From assembly GCA_003996215.1 (NCBI GenBank), contig QJPP01000058.1:434001-498000 (forward strand): a DNA stretch of 64,000 bases, in the 5' to 3' direction. The notes under the pieces are model-generated. The model was given only the letters and a program-made list of their open reading frames with translations, did no database searches and was not told the origin of the DNA. The position numbers and the translations under genes were made by a program. Source of the stretch: Jaltomata sinuosa (lineage: Eukaryota > Streptophyta > Magnoliopsida > Solanales > Solanaceae). Below are positions 48,369 to 59,043 of the stretch, in pieces. Numbering within the stretch: position 1 is the stretch's first letter; the number at the start of each line of letters is the position of its first letter.

Positions 48369-51300
48369 TGTAAAGAGCCTTTCAATCATTTTCACATTTT
48401 CACCTTATTTGTACTGTTAGAGCTTTCCTGTAGCGTTCCCAAGTCATTTATGACTTACTGGGACCGGTGGTTCGGTGCCCAGGTCGTTCATTTGGTCTTC
48501 ATGGCCGTTTTCCTTTTTTAGAGCTTTAACTTAGGAAATCATTGACTTTAGCCAACATTCTTAGCAAATGAGCTTGGAATCAAATTTCAAAAGTTCTGGT
48601 AGCTCTGGAGCATGGATTTTGGTCTAGTTGGAACCTTAGTTGGGGCATAAGAGCTTTTGGAATGGTTTTATCTTACTTTTTTAGATTTCACGCCAGTTGG
48701 GGTTGGAAGTTTGACTTTTGTCAACTTTCAATGATTAGAGCGTCAGATTCAAAATCTGATGGTTCCATCAGCTCCAGAATATCGAGTTTGGGTTAGGTAG
48801 GTGGTTGGTTTGGGTCTCGAGTAAGCCAGACTCATTTTGGGTATTCGGTTGAAATTCACAAGTGTTGATTTGGGTCAATATTTCATCAAGTCGACCTCGT
48901 ATGGAAGTTTCATCAATTCTGTTAAGTCTAGAACACTGTTTTCACTCTAGTTGCATCTTTGGTTTGCATATGTTGTGTTTTTATTATACCAGGAACCCTC
49001 ACTGGAGTGTTTCTAAATTGCTGGGTTTTTTGCAGTTGAGCAGTGCTCAACGTGATTGTGTAAGAGCACTGCGATCGCGTCCTTGGCGCTTTCCTCCTTT
49101 AGCTTAATTATGTCTGGGCACCGCGATCGCAGAGGTGCTCCTATTTTTCCTTCAGTGCGATCACGCCTGGGGACCGCGATCACGCTAGTGATCCTGTTTC
49201 CTTCTTTAGCGTGATCACGCCTGGCTACCACGATCGCACTGGTTGTGACCTACAATTTAAAAGTTTGTCCCCTTGAATTTTTAGCCATTTTTTTCATTTC
49301 CACTCTCACTCCAAACCATTTCCCTCACAAAAATCTTGGGCAAAATCATATCGTAGTCGTGGGAATTCATCGATAGGTTGTTTCCATCATTTCCTCCTTC
49401 GATTCGGTAAGCCTCTCTTCTCCAATTTCTCCATAGTCATGGCTAAAATTCCATGGTTGATTCCTAACTTATCTTGGGGTTGGTTCTTTTGTTTTTGCTG
49501 TGTGGTTGGGAATTTATCATTTGTTGAGGCGCATATTTTACCTCATTGTCCTTGTTCCCTCTCTCTGTGGTACGTATTTCTCCATTGTTATTCTCGGCTT
49601 ATGTATGGTTTTCACATTTTAATTCCTCTTCTTCTCTGGAATGTTTTAGGTCTTTACTTACCCAAATTATGCTTAAATATTTTAGCATTTGTTCATGGCG
49701 GCATTGGGAACCTCATCGTATTTTCCGTTTTCAATTCTAAGTTATATGGCCCACAGATCCGTTCTTGAGATGGATTTCAACCCTGCAAAAATATTAGCAT
49801 TATTGGTATCATTAGCTTTGTATTGACGAGTAGTTTACACTTCTGATAGTTTGATTGCAATTTGGGACTTATCGGAGCAGTTTGGGCTTGGACAATGTCT
49901 TTCCAATAGCTTGACATCGGACATCAAGTAGGTTATGGCTTACCAATCCTAGAATTTGGTTATATAGAATATAATTGTACTATTTAGCATCTTTGGGTTG
50001 GTTTTACTAGTTTGGCACCCCAGACCTTGTCCGCATTCTTTCTGTCTATTCTTACTTCTAACGCTATGGTATATGAGCTTGTATGGTAGTGTTACCCTTG
50101 CCGCCCTGAGTGGCCTTTGCATATACCTTTGGACCATAGATAGTGGGACATTTGGGAAGTGTATGTGAGTCTCAGACATTATTTTTCAATTATGAGCTGG
50201 TTATCTATGTTGTAGAGCGGATTGAGCTTGTGCAGGGATGGTAGGTTGATTGTGAGCTGTTGAGCTATTGGTTATATCTGAGCATATCATCATTATCATG
50301 AAAATAAATTTTTTTGCATTGGTTTACTACTACATGACTACGGGCCTGACTATCACTGGTTTTCTAAACCTTGCATGGCCTGAGGGCCCGTTTTAAGTTA
50401 TAGATGGATTTAACACTGGTTTACAAATTTCCTTAAGATAAAAAAGATTATACGATGATTTTTCACATTGATACTAGACTTGACTTGCAGGAGTGCTAGA
50501 CATGATTTTATCACTGATTTTGAGATAATGCTAGACTCGATTGGGTCAGAGTGCTAGACATGGTTTTATTACTGATTTTAGACCCGGATGGACTCTGGCT
50601 ACGCATATTGAGATCTTGGGAGTTTGTATGTGGTCTCGGAGCCTCCATGGATCTTGTCAATCCGGACTAGGGGCTACGGGCCGATAGTTCCAGAGCAGGT
50701 GTATACGCGAGAGTAGGGGTATATAGGGGAAGCCTTCTATGTGTCCTACTTGCTAGGCGTACGAGCCCTGGAGGAGGTGCATACGGTACCATTGGCACTC
50801 TATAGAATATCATTTATTTATGCATGGTTCCACCCCTTGTTTAGTATTTTCTCAGTATACGCTCTGGTAGTATAGGATGCCGGAGGATTTGTTTTCACTT
50901 GTATGTTTTCCGCGGGTCTATGGGCACTCGTTGGAATTGTAGGTAAATAGTTTACCTATTCCTATTGTAGTTACTTACTAGCTTACTTATGATCATACTT
51001 ACATTGTGAGTTGTATTATTAGCATTCTTATGATTAGTTGCCTTTCTTTTCTTCTCATTATTTGAGGTTACCGGTACACCGCCATGTTCTTTAACCTTTC
51101 CTTTATTTACTATTATTGCATGGACCCTGGTGCATTCTCTACTCTTCCATTAGTGTTCTGTGATACATCTTTTATGGCTAATCTGTTATGACTTCTATCT
51201 ATGGCTAGCTTCCTTTTGCCTTACTTTGTTTACTTCTGTGACCTTTTCCTTCCTTATGTGCTATTTACTACTTTTATATTTTATATATGCTCAGTTGGCC

Positions 51301-51795
51301 TATGATGCCTACTGGGCACCCCTTGCTTATGCAATTTGTGCTCTCATACTACACTTCTTCATCTCCCTAGTGAAGATTCTAGTGTAGGCCATCATTATTG
51401 ACGCAGAGACTCGTGCAATGCTTTCGGATATCTGAGACATAGGGTGAGCTTCTGATGACCGGGGGTTGGACATATCTCTTTGTTTGGCACTATTTACACT
51501 TTTGTATATTCAGAGACAATTGTATAATTTACTTGCATACTCTCCCTCTTGTACTTTGTATATATTTAGTAGTGGCTTATGTACTATGACACCAGGTCAT
51601 GGGATGGTGTAGTTGTATATTTATATTTTGATTGTTCCCTTTCTATATATCCTTACTTTCTTCCGCTTATATTCTTTTTTGGTGTGTGCTTTACTTAGAG
51701 TGTAGCCCATTACTAATCGTTCTAAACTACGGAGATTGGTTTGCCTACAGGGGGGTAGTAGGTGCCATCATGACCTGATATATCGGGTCACGACA
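48369..51795 (+). repeat. 5' LTR of chromovirus element H
   Basis: It starts TGTAAAGAGCC at 48369 and ends GGGTCACGACA at 51795, 3427 bases. The CG block at about 49045-49245 has seven GATC-centred CG cores. A TATA-like TTTAAAA lies at 49256-49262 and a GTAAGC donor-like site at 49407-49412. It aligns in order with LTR B, C and E5 read on the opposite strand. Confidence 0.9.
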
Positions 51796-51798
51796 GCT

Positions 51799-51815
51799 TG
51801 TTATCAGAGCCTAGG
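51799..51815 (+). other. Primer binding site, initiator tRNA-Met type (H)
   Basis: TGTTATCAGAGCCTAGG, one change from TGGTATCAGAGCC, 3 bases after the LTR end. Confidence 0.9.
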
Positions 51816-52008
51816 TTCACCGGTGTTATCAGTATAGGAGTCAATATCTAGTACAATCCTGCAGATCGAGGGAGAGACATCCACACTTTATCTTTGAGAA
51901 GCTACAGTGGCATCTTAGGAAACATGACCCTTCTCTTGCTTCTATATCGTGCGTCTTATCCTAGATAGTTTGCTTGAATCTTACTTGTTCTACTTCATTT
52001 TTTTGCAG

Positions 52009-52964
52009 ATAGTTCATACGAGATCTTCAGTAGAAGATGAGGTCAAGCCTTTAGCACCAGCACCTTCGGCTCCCGCCAGGGGCTGGGGTAGACCTAGAGG
52101 TAGAGGTCGAGGGCGTGCTTGAGCAGTGGCACCAGTTAGAGATCCTAAGGCTGAGTATGTGCTTGAGGTAGTTCTTGATCAGTAGCCGGTGGACCATGGG
52201 AAAACCCAGGTACTACCATGGCCAATAGCAGCATCTGTATCGGCGCAAGCACCAGTCTTAGCTCCTACACTAGCTATTCAGAGCGTGCTTCTTTAGTTGT
52301 TGAGTATGGTTAGGGATCAGCCTTCAGATAAGGCCGAATCATCAACTCAGGGGGCATCCTTGGGTGTTCACAATTCAGGAGTACAGCCTGCTACTCTGAC
52401 TCCCCATGCATAGGTCCTTCTAGTGCCTACAGTTGCTCAGCCTCTTACTCCTCGCCCAGTCATGTTAGAGTCAGAGTAGAAGTCTTGTGGCCAGTTTTTG
52501 ATATTATCCCTACCGAGGTTCTTTAGTGCTCCTAGAAAGGATGCCCATGAGTTTATTACTACTTGTGAGGAGATGCTCCATTATCTTTGTCAATTGGATG
52601 CCCACGAAGTATATTACTTGACCTATCAGCTGGAGGGGCCAGCTAAGCTTTGGTTGAGGGAACATGTAGCTTGTAGGCCCCCTTAGTCTCCTCAATTATC
52701 TTGGAGAGAGTTCACTCGATTGATGCAGAGGTCGATTACAGTGTCTGAGTATGAGACCCAATTTCATTAGTTCTCTCTATTTGGGGCTATGATTATTCTT
52801 ATAAAGCCATATCAGGTTCGTTGTTTTGTTTGGGGGTTAACAATCGAGCATTTACAGACTGCAGAGATACTACTTTCTAGTGGGCGACTATTTCAGGCTA
52901 TAGCAGATCATGCCCGCACTATAGTGGATTTGCATCACCAGGACATGTGTGCAGTTGAACTTCC
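52009..52964 (+). pseudogene. gag: Partial gag of element H, start codon lost
   Basis: The expected start ATG is ATA at 52009-52011 (ATAGTTCATACGAGATC, otherwise the MVHTRS start), directly after TTTTTTTGCAG. The basic leader ARGWGRPRGRGRGR follows at about 52075. The Gag core at 52498-52686 shows LPRFFSAPRKDAHEFITTCEEML and YLTYQLEGPAKLWLREHVACRPP. Next comes an in-frame deletion of about 63 bases at 52710, so WRE is followed at once by FTRLMQRSITVSEYETQFH. The last homologous part reads LTIEHLQTAEILLSSGRLFQAIADHARTI. Several TAG codons replace Gln. At 52964 it is cut off by the Athila-like interior; no pol of H remains in the window. Confidence 0.85.
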
Positions 52965-53461
52965 TTGAGAGAGTGAGAGTCTTCTTGGTTCTCTTATAAT
53001 CCCTCTATTTTGTGAATTGCATGATTGTGACTGGGATTTTCTCTTGTGGTGAGTGGAATCATGCACTCGAATTGAAACATAAAGTCTCTATTTCAATTGA
53101 GAGGAATGAATAAGACATTGTGTGTAGAGAATCTCGAGGCAAACCTTGATAGTCCATGCCAATGACTTGAGAAGCTTTGTATCTTGTTTTGAATGACAAC
53201 ATTCCCTTGATTTTAAATTAGAAATGAAGTCCTTTTGAAAAATGTTTTGAAATGATCTATTGCCTTGATGATCTGGTGGTTCAAATTGAGATGAGCACAA
53301 TAGTTGAGTCTTTTGTTTCAGTCTTTTTGTTTGTTATTTTTCTTAGGTTTCTCTTTAGAATAGAGTAGTCTTTGGTGCCTTGATTGAGTTTTAGAGCATA
53401 ATTCATTCCTTACCTTGTGAGTATCTTACTTAAGAACAAGCAATAGTTCATGTTGGGGGTT
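52965..53461 (+). mobile_element. 3' interior end of Athila-like element, before LTR I
   Basis: Non-coding sequence ending in the polypurine tract GTTGGGGGTT (53452-53461), directly before LTR I. The last 40 bases match the equivalent place in element L (AATAGTTCA..GTT..GGGGGTT). It joins gag of H abruptly, so only the 3' tail of this interior is left here. Confidence 0.7.
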
Positions 53462-54936
53462 TGATAAGTCGGTAATCTACCAACTTATTAAGCCTGCACT
53501 CATGAATTATTGCTATGTATTAATGAGATTTAAAGGTTCTTATGGCCTTTATTGATGTCTATGTAAGTACTTGTGATCAAAGATATAAAACAAGGAAATA
53601 GACCCAAAAAGAGCCAAAAAGGAGTGAAGTGTGATGTGAGCAAACAAGACAAAGATTCTGCTGAGAGATACGGTGCTCGTGCGACACGCACTTGCCTTGG
53701 TACGGAATGCACCTTCCACCGCATGATGTCCAGAAGTTGCTGAAGGATCTTTTAAGGGGTGGGGTTGTTGTGCGATGTGCACGCTACCTGGTGCAAACCG
53801 CACCCCACTTTGCATGAAGGTCCAAAGTCATCTTGAGTCACTGGATCACTAAAGAGGGTGTGCGACGTGCACATGCTGACGTACGAACCACATGTCACGC
53901 CGTACACCACTCGAAGGGCATTTTTGTCCTAATTTATGTGATATTTTGGGAATTTTTATAAGCCCATTTTATGCACAATTGTAAGTGGAGAAGCTAGCAC
54001 TGAGTTTTGTGAACAATGTTTTCATTCTAAGAACAAGAAGAGGGTTTCTCAGAATTCCTTCTTCCCAATTTTTAGAACAACCATTTGTGTACAAATTGAG
54101 TTTGGATATTGAAAAATTTAGCTTGAATAGAAGGGAAATTGAATTACCCATTTGGTATATCTCTTTCCTCAAGCATAAGTAGCTAAACCTCTTATCTAGG
54201 GATGTATTGATGATGGGTACTTGATAAATGGGTGTGGGTGTTGTTGATTCTTGTTTATAATTCCTTTATTGACAATGGTTCTAGTGATTTCACCATATCT
54301 TAACTCTAAAATTGGTGGTTGCAAATATTGATTTCCTTACTTGGTCATGGTTTTGCTTGAAAGAGGACATCATAGCTTCAGATGTGAAATTTCTAGTAGG
54401 GACTTGGACTTCCATTTAGATTGAGACTAGAAATAGCTCAAATCGACAAAATCACTCATTTAAAGGTCTAAAGCTAGAAATAGTATGACCTCTCTAAATG
54501 ATAGCTTGGTTGTTTATTGATTAATCAATAGTGCTTGACTTAAGGCTTTTGAATATGTGGTTGTTGATCGAGAGATAAATAACCATACCTAAAACCAAGG
54601 TTACCCATGTTGTTAAGCATGAATTTGAATGAATAAGCATTCACCCTATCCCATGTTTGAGTCCCATTTGACACACATACCTAGTCGTCCTCTTTATTGT
54701 CTACACCACATTTTACCTTATTGTTTTGTTTGTTGAATTGCGAAATTGTGACAGATTCCTAATTCCCCGTTTTATTATATTACTCACTCCCGTTGTGAAC
54801 TCTGTCTTATAATCACCTAGGCTAAGCTCAAAATCCTCTGTGGGATAAACCCCAACATCCATTGGGAACTATAAATGTATTTTGCACTAACGATCGCTGA
54901 TACCTCCTAATAGGAGAGTACACTTTAGCATTATCA
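53462..54936 (+). repeat. LTR I of Athila-like element
   Basis: It begins TGATAAGTCGG and ends AGCATTATCA, with 6-base terminal inverted repeats, 1475 bases. A CG-rich block with three paired motifs (such as GTGCGACGTGCAC) lies at about 53668-53920 and a TATA box TTTATAAG at 53955-53962. It has a polypurine tract on its left and a primer site on its right. Confidence 0.9.
53955..53962 (+). promoter_or_regulatory. TATA box of LTR I
   Basis: TTTATAAG, about 50 bases after the CG-rich block. LTR J has TATTTATAA at 55449-55457. Confidence 0.5.
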
Positions 54937-54940
54937 AAAA

Positions 54941-54958
54941 TGGCACCGTTGCCAGGGA
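54941..54958 (+). other. Primer binding site, tRNA-Asp type (LTR I)
   Basis: TGGCACCGTTGCCAGGGA, two changes from TGGCGCCGTTGCCGGGGA, the complement of the plant tRNA-Asp 3' end used by Athila elements. Confidence 0.85.
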
Positions 54959-54963
54959 CTTCT

Positions 54964-56449
54964 TGATTAGTCGATAATCTAATAACTTATTGAGCCTTTA
55001 CTCATGAATTATTGCTATGTTTTAATGAGATTTGGAGGTTCTTATGGCCTTTATTGATGTATATGCAGGTACTTGTGATCAAAGATAGAAAATAAAGAAA
55101 TGGATCCAAAATATCCAAAAAGGAGTGAAGGGTGAACTGAGCAAACAAGACAAAGTTTTTGCTGAGAGATGTGACGCTCGTTCGACACACACTTGCCTTA
55201 GTGTGGAATGCACCTTCCACCGCATGAAGTCCAGAAGTTGCTAAAAGATCTATTAAAAAGGTGCAGTCGTTGTGTGACGCGCACACTACCTGGTACAAAC
55301 AGCACCCCACTTTGCATGAAGAACCCAAGTCAGCTTGAGTCACTAGATCACAGAAGAGGGTGTGAGATGCACACATACTGAATTGCATGTCGCACCGCAC
55401 ACCACTCGAAGGGCATTTTTGTCCAAATTTATGTGACATTTTAGGAATATTTATAAACTAATTTTAGACAAAATTGTAAGGGAAGCAGCTAGCACTGAGT
55501 TTTAGAATAATTTTCTTAGCTTTGTGAACAAGTTTTTCCTTCTAAGAACAAAAGGAGTGTTTCTCACAATTCCTTCTTCCCAATTCTTAGAACCATTATT
55601 TGCATACAAATTGAGCTTATATATTGAGAAATTTAGCTTGTATGGAAAGGAAATTGAATTACCCATTTGGTATATCTATTTCCTTAAGCATGAGTAGTTA
55701 AACCTCTTATCTAGGGATGTGTTGATGATGGGTACTTTATAAATGGGTGTGGCTGTTGCTAATTCTTGTTTATAATTGCTTTATTGACATGGGTCTAGTG
55801 ATTTCACCATATTTTAACTCTAAAATTGGTAGTTGCAAACATTGATTTTCCTTAGTTGGTTATGGTTTTGCTTGAAAGATGAGATCATAGCTTCAGTTAT
55901 GAAATTGCTAATAGGAACTTGGGCTTCCATTTAGATTGAGGCTAGAAATAGCTCAAATAATTGGAAACACCCACTTAAGCGTCTAAAGCTAGAAATAGTA
56001 TGACCTCCCTAAACAATAGCTTGGTTGTTTATTGATTAATCAATAGTGCTTAACTTAAAGCTGTTGAATATATGATTGTTGATCGAGAGATAAATAACCA
56101 TACCTAAAACTAAGGTTACCCATGTTATTTGGCATGAATTTGTATGAATAAGAGTTCACCCCATCCCATAATCGAGTCCTATTTGACACACATCCCTAGT
56201 CATCCTCTCTATTGTCTAAACCCCATTTTACCTTATTGTTTTGTTTATTGAATTGCAAAATTATGACAGATTCTCAATTCCCCCTTTTTATATTACTCAC
56301 TCTCATTGTGAACTTTGTCTTATAATCACCTAGGCTAAGCTCAAAATTTTGTGTGGGATTGATCCCAATATCCATTGGGAACTATAAATGTGTTTTACTC
56401 TAACAATCGTCGATACCTCCTAATAGGAGAGTACACTTGAGCATTATAA
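54964..56449 (+). repeat. LTR J of Athila-like element, in tandem with I
   Basis: It begins TGATTAGTCG 27 bases after the end of LTR I and ends GCATTATAA, 1486 bases. It is collinear with LTR I throughout and looks roughly 85-90% identical by eye. The terminal bases are slightly damaged. The CG block lies at about 55165-55410. A 145-codon frame on the opposite strand (55002-55439) is not preserved in LTR I. Confidence 0.9.
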
Positions 56450-56453
56450 AAAA

Positions 56454-56471
56454 TGGCGTCGTTGTAGGGAA
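56454..56471 (+). other. Primer binding site, tRNA-Asp type (LTR J)
   Basis: TGGCGTCGTTGTAGGGAA, a decayed version of the tRNA-Asp site, 4 bases after LTR J. Confidence 0.8.
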
Positions 56472-56628
56472 ATTAAGTTGTTTAGCCTTTTTAATTGTAA
56501 ATTTGAAATCACCTTGTTAATGTTTGTCTTCTTTTTATTTGGTTTGTTGTTTGTGATTGCTTACAGGCATATATCCTTCAAGCAACAAGGCCTAGTACTT
56601 CTTACTCAACCCATATGCACTTGAGATT

Positions 56629-57234
56629 TTGATCTTTTTAGACTATGAGTTGGATATTTGGGAAGCCGAGGGAGCAATAGGTGCGACCTCTGCTAAAGAG
56701 ATTGAGGATTGGGTAAAGAATGGTGCACGAAGCGATAGAGAACTATCAATCACATCCACACTTCTTGAATTTATGGTGATGAGTGCAGCAGTTAAAACTA
56801 TCAATACCATTGGTGTTTTTGGGGGTGTGAGGCTAGTTGAAGATGTAGAGAATTTGAATAAAGGTAGCAAAGAAGTAGACGTGGTTGACCACGAGGTGGG
56901 TTCCCATGAAAGTCTCCAAAGTTTGGAAAAATATTATCATGGGAATCAGGGTTGGGATGAACGAAATGATAACTTTAGAATTGAAAGTATGCTTGTGAGA
57001 GTGTTGGAGAAAGTGGGATCCACCTATGGAGCCATCGAAGAGTTGAGACATGATCTTGGAAGTCTTTCCCAAACCTGTCTATCACACTCTATTGCTATCG
57101 CACTACATGAAGAAAGGATGATTTGGCTCACCTCTCAATTTGAGTCAAGGCAAGTAAAGAATGAAGAAAGAAGTAGTGATATGAGGGACTCAATCAACAC
57201 GTTGAAAATACAATGCAAAATAAGAGTAAGCTGA
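56629..57234 (+). pseudogene. Unrecognised ORF in the J interior, cut off by element K
   Basis: An open stretch of about 201 codons with no stop, unusual in this window. The first in-frame ATG is at 56773 (MVMSAAVKTINTIGVFGGVRLVEDV); the open frame before it begins without ATG. The protein is acidic and polar. Its second half, with KVGSTYGAIEELRHDLGSLS and EERMIWLTSQFESRQVKNEERS, looks helical and could form a coiled coil. It does not show the FPFSL..A..WL..LP motif of Athila Gag. It stops at a TGA whose bases are the first three bases of LTR K, so the true protein was longer. It may be an N-terminal Gag part or an extra ORF of a non-autonomous element; I do not recognise it. Confidence 0.5.
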
Positions 57235-58912
57235 TGTGGTGTAGAAATACGCCACTTTCGATGCTTAATACTTAGGATTTTTGAATGTTCGTTAGCACTT
57301 TATCTGTGGATTTTATGCTTTTGGGTAAGTGTGCAGGAAAATTGGATCATAGAGCAAAAAATAGAAATTGAGTTGAAGGCTGGGCATTACAGTGATGACG
57401 AGTCAGATGACGGGCCGTGCTTTCAAAGGACAGACTCGTCACTGACACTCATCGTCCAAAGTTCTGAAAAGGGTGAAAGGATGGAAAGAAGGCACGACTG
57501 TGTTGATGATATATACTCTCAAAGGACGGATCCGTCTCTATGACACGTCGTTTGAGGTTTAGAAGATGTGCCAAGTATAGAGGAAAGGATGATTCCAAAG
57601 ACGAACCGTACTTCTAAAGAACAGTTCATCCTGTTGACACGTCGATTGAAGATCTGTGGAGGTGACAAAGGGTAGCAGGGATTACGGATTGAAAGAACGG
57701 ACCGTGCTTCTATAAGATGGTCCGTCATTGTGACTCGTCATCACTGAACAAGAGAAGGCACCAAAGTAGGCCAGGAAACCATGAGTCCAAGGATGATTCG
57801 TCATTTAGAAGAATGACTCATGGTCCCAGCCATCGTTTTAAAGATTAGAAGACCTTGACCAGCAGGAACACGGTTGACCTGAGAAAACCACGGACCGTCG
57901 TTCCAAATGACGAACCATCAACCTAACCGGTGGTCCCTGCCGAGCCAGTTTCCCAGTTGTTTAAGGAAAGGATTTCTTTTTGTCTTTAAACACTTTCCCC
58001 TAGGTTTTATTTTACGTTGTTGAACATTGTTACTCATTACTTTTCAGATATTTGCTACATTATTTTTGGTGTTTAATTCAAAGCTTAGTTCTTGGTAATT
58101 CAAAGTGTTCTTGAGATTATTCTTCAAGATTCCGATTTTCTTTATTCTTCTTTGTATGTATCTCTTGATGATTTCTCAAACAAACATTGATTGCATGCTT
58201 ATGAACATGAGTAGCTAAATCCACAACTAGGGTTGTGGAAACCATAAAGGATTAACGAAGTAGGCTAAGTACGTTGGTGATCTAGGGAGGTGTTCATGCA
58301 TGTATTGTTCTTCCCTTCTCTTTGATTGATTTCTAACGGTTGCAAAAGTTAGAACTCGCCTTATCCTTACTTGCTGGACCAAGGAGGGAACGGATGGGAA
58401 AAGGGTTGTAAACAACGAGATTCGAGGCTACCAACCCTCATCTAATAGCTTGACCTTGTTTGGGAATAGCTAATCTGGGATCAAGGGTAAGGGTTAGTAA
58501 AGCGACACTCGTGGCCGGACGAAGACATATGGTGAAATTCACCTAGTTGTCGGACCAAGGAATTAGGTGAACCTAACTTACCGATTCTGCATGCTAAGCA
58601 CCAAACTAGTGAACCAAGTACGAAAGCCTTACTAAGTTATGATTTCATGGGGACCATTGCCCTAGTCACTTCTCTTATTGATAATACTTCTTGAAATTGA
58701 CACTGGTTACTTGATACATTTTTGTTACATTATTTATTTACTACTACAAAAAACCCCTTTACGGGAAATAATTGACTAAAATCCTGAAGTAAATACTAAT
58801 CAACCATATTCCTACCATATTCCCTGTGGGATCGACCCCAACCTTTAGTTGGGTTCTATATTTGAACAGCGACCGCTTGCGCTTCTTTTAGAGGTGTAAT
58901 TTGGGTGTATCA
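57232..58912 (+). repeat. 5' LTR of Athila element K
   Basis: It begins TGATGTGGTG and ends GGGTGTATCA, 1681 bases. The primer site follows. From about 57390 to 57940 it carries about six CG-rich hairpin-like units, including the perfect palindrome GACGGATCCGTC at 57525-57536. A weak TATA candidate, GTTTAAGG, lies near 57960. The sequence is unrelated to LTR I and J apart from the end motif. Confidence 0.9.
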
Positions 58913-58917
58913 AATTT

Positions 58918-58935
58918 TGGTGCCATTGCCGGGGA
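58918..58935 (+). other. Primer binding site, tRNA-Asp type (K)
   Basis: TGGTGCCATTGCCGGGGA, two changes from the tRNA-Asp complement, 5 bases after the LTR end. This site and the pol sequence identify the element as Athila. Confidence 0.9.
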
Positions 58936-59043
58936 ATATGGCTTAGGACTAAGATAGATAGTGTTTATTTCACTTATAGTCCTTATTTCCTGATTTTACT
59001 TTTTCTGTTGTTTTTGTTTTGATCACAGGCTGCACACTTCTGC

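Noticed and set aside
55002..55439. 145-codon frame on the minus strand
   Set aside because: Antisense to LTR J and broken in the sister LTR I.
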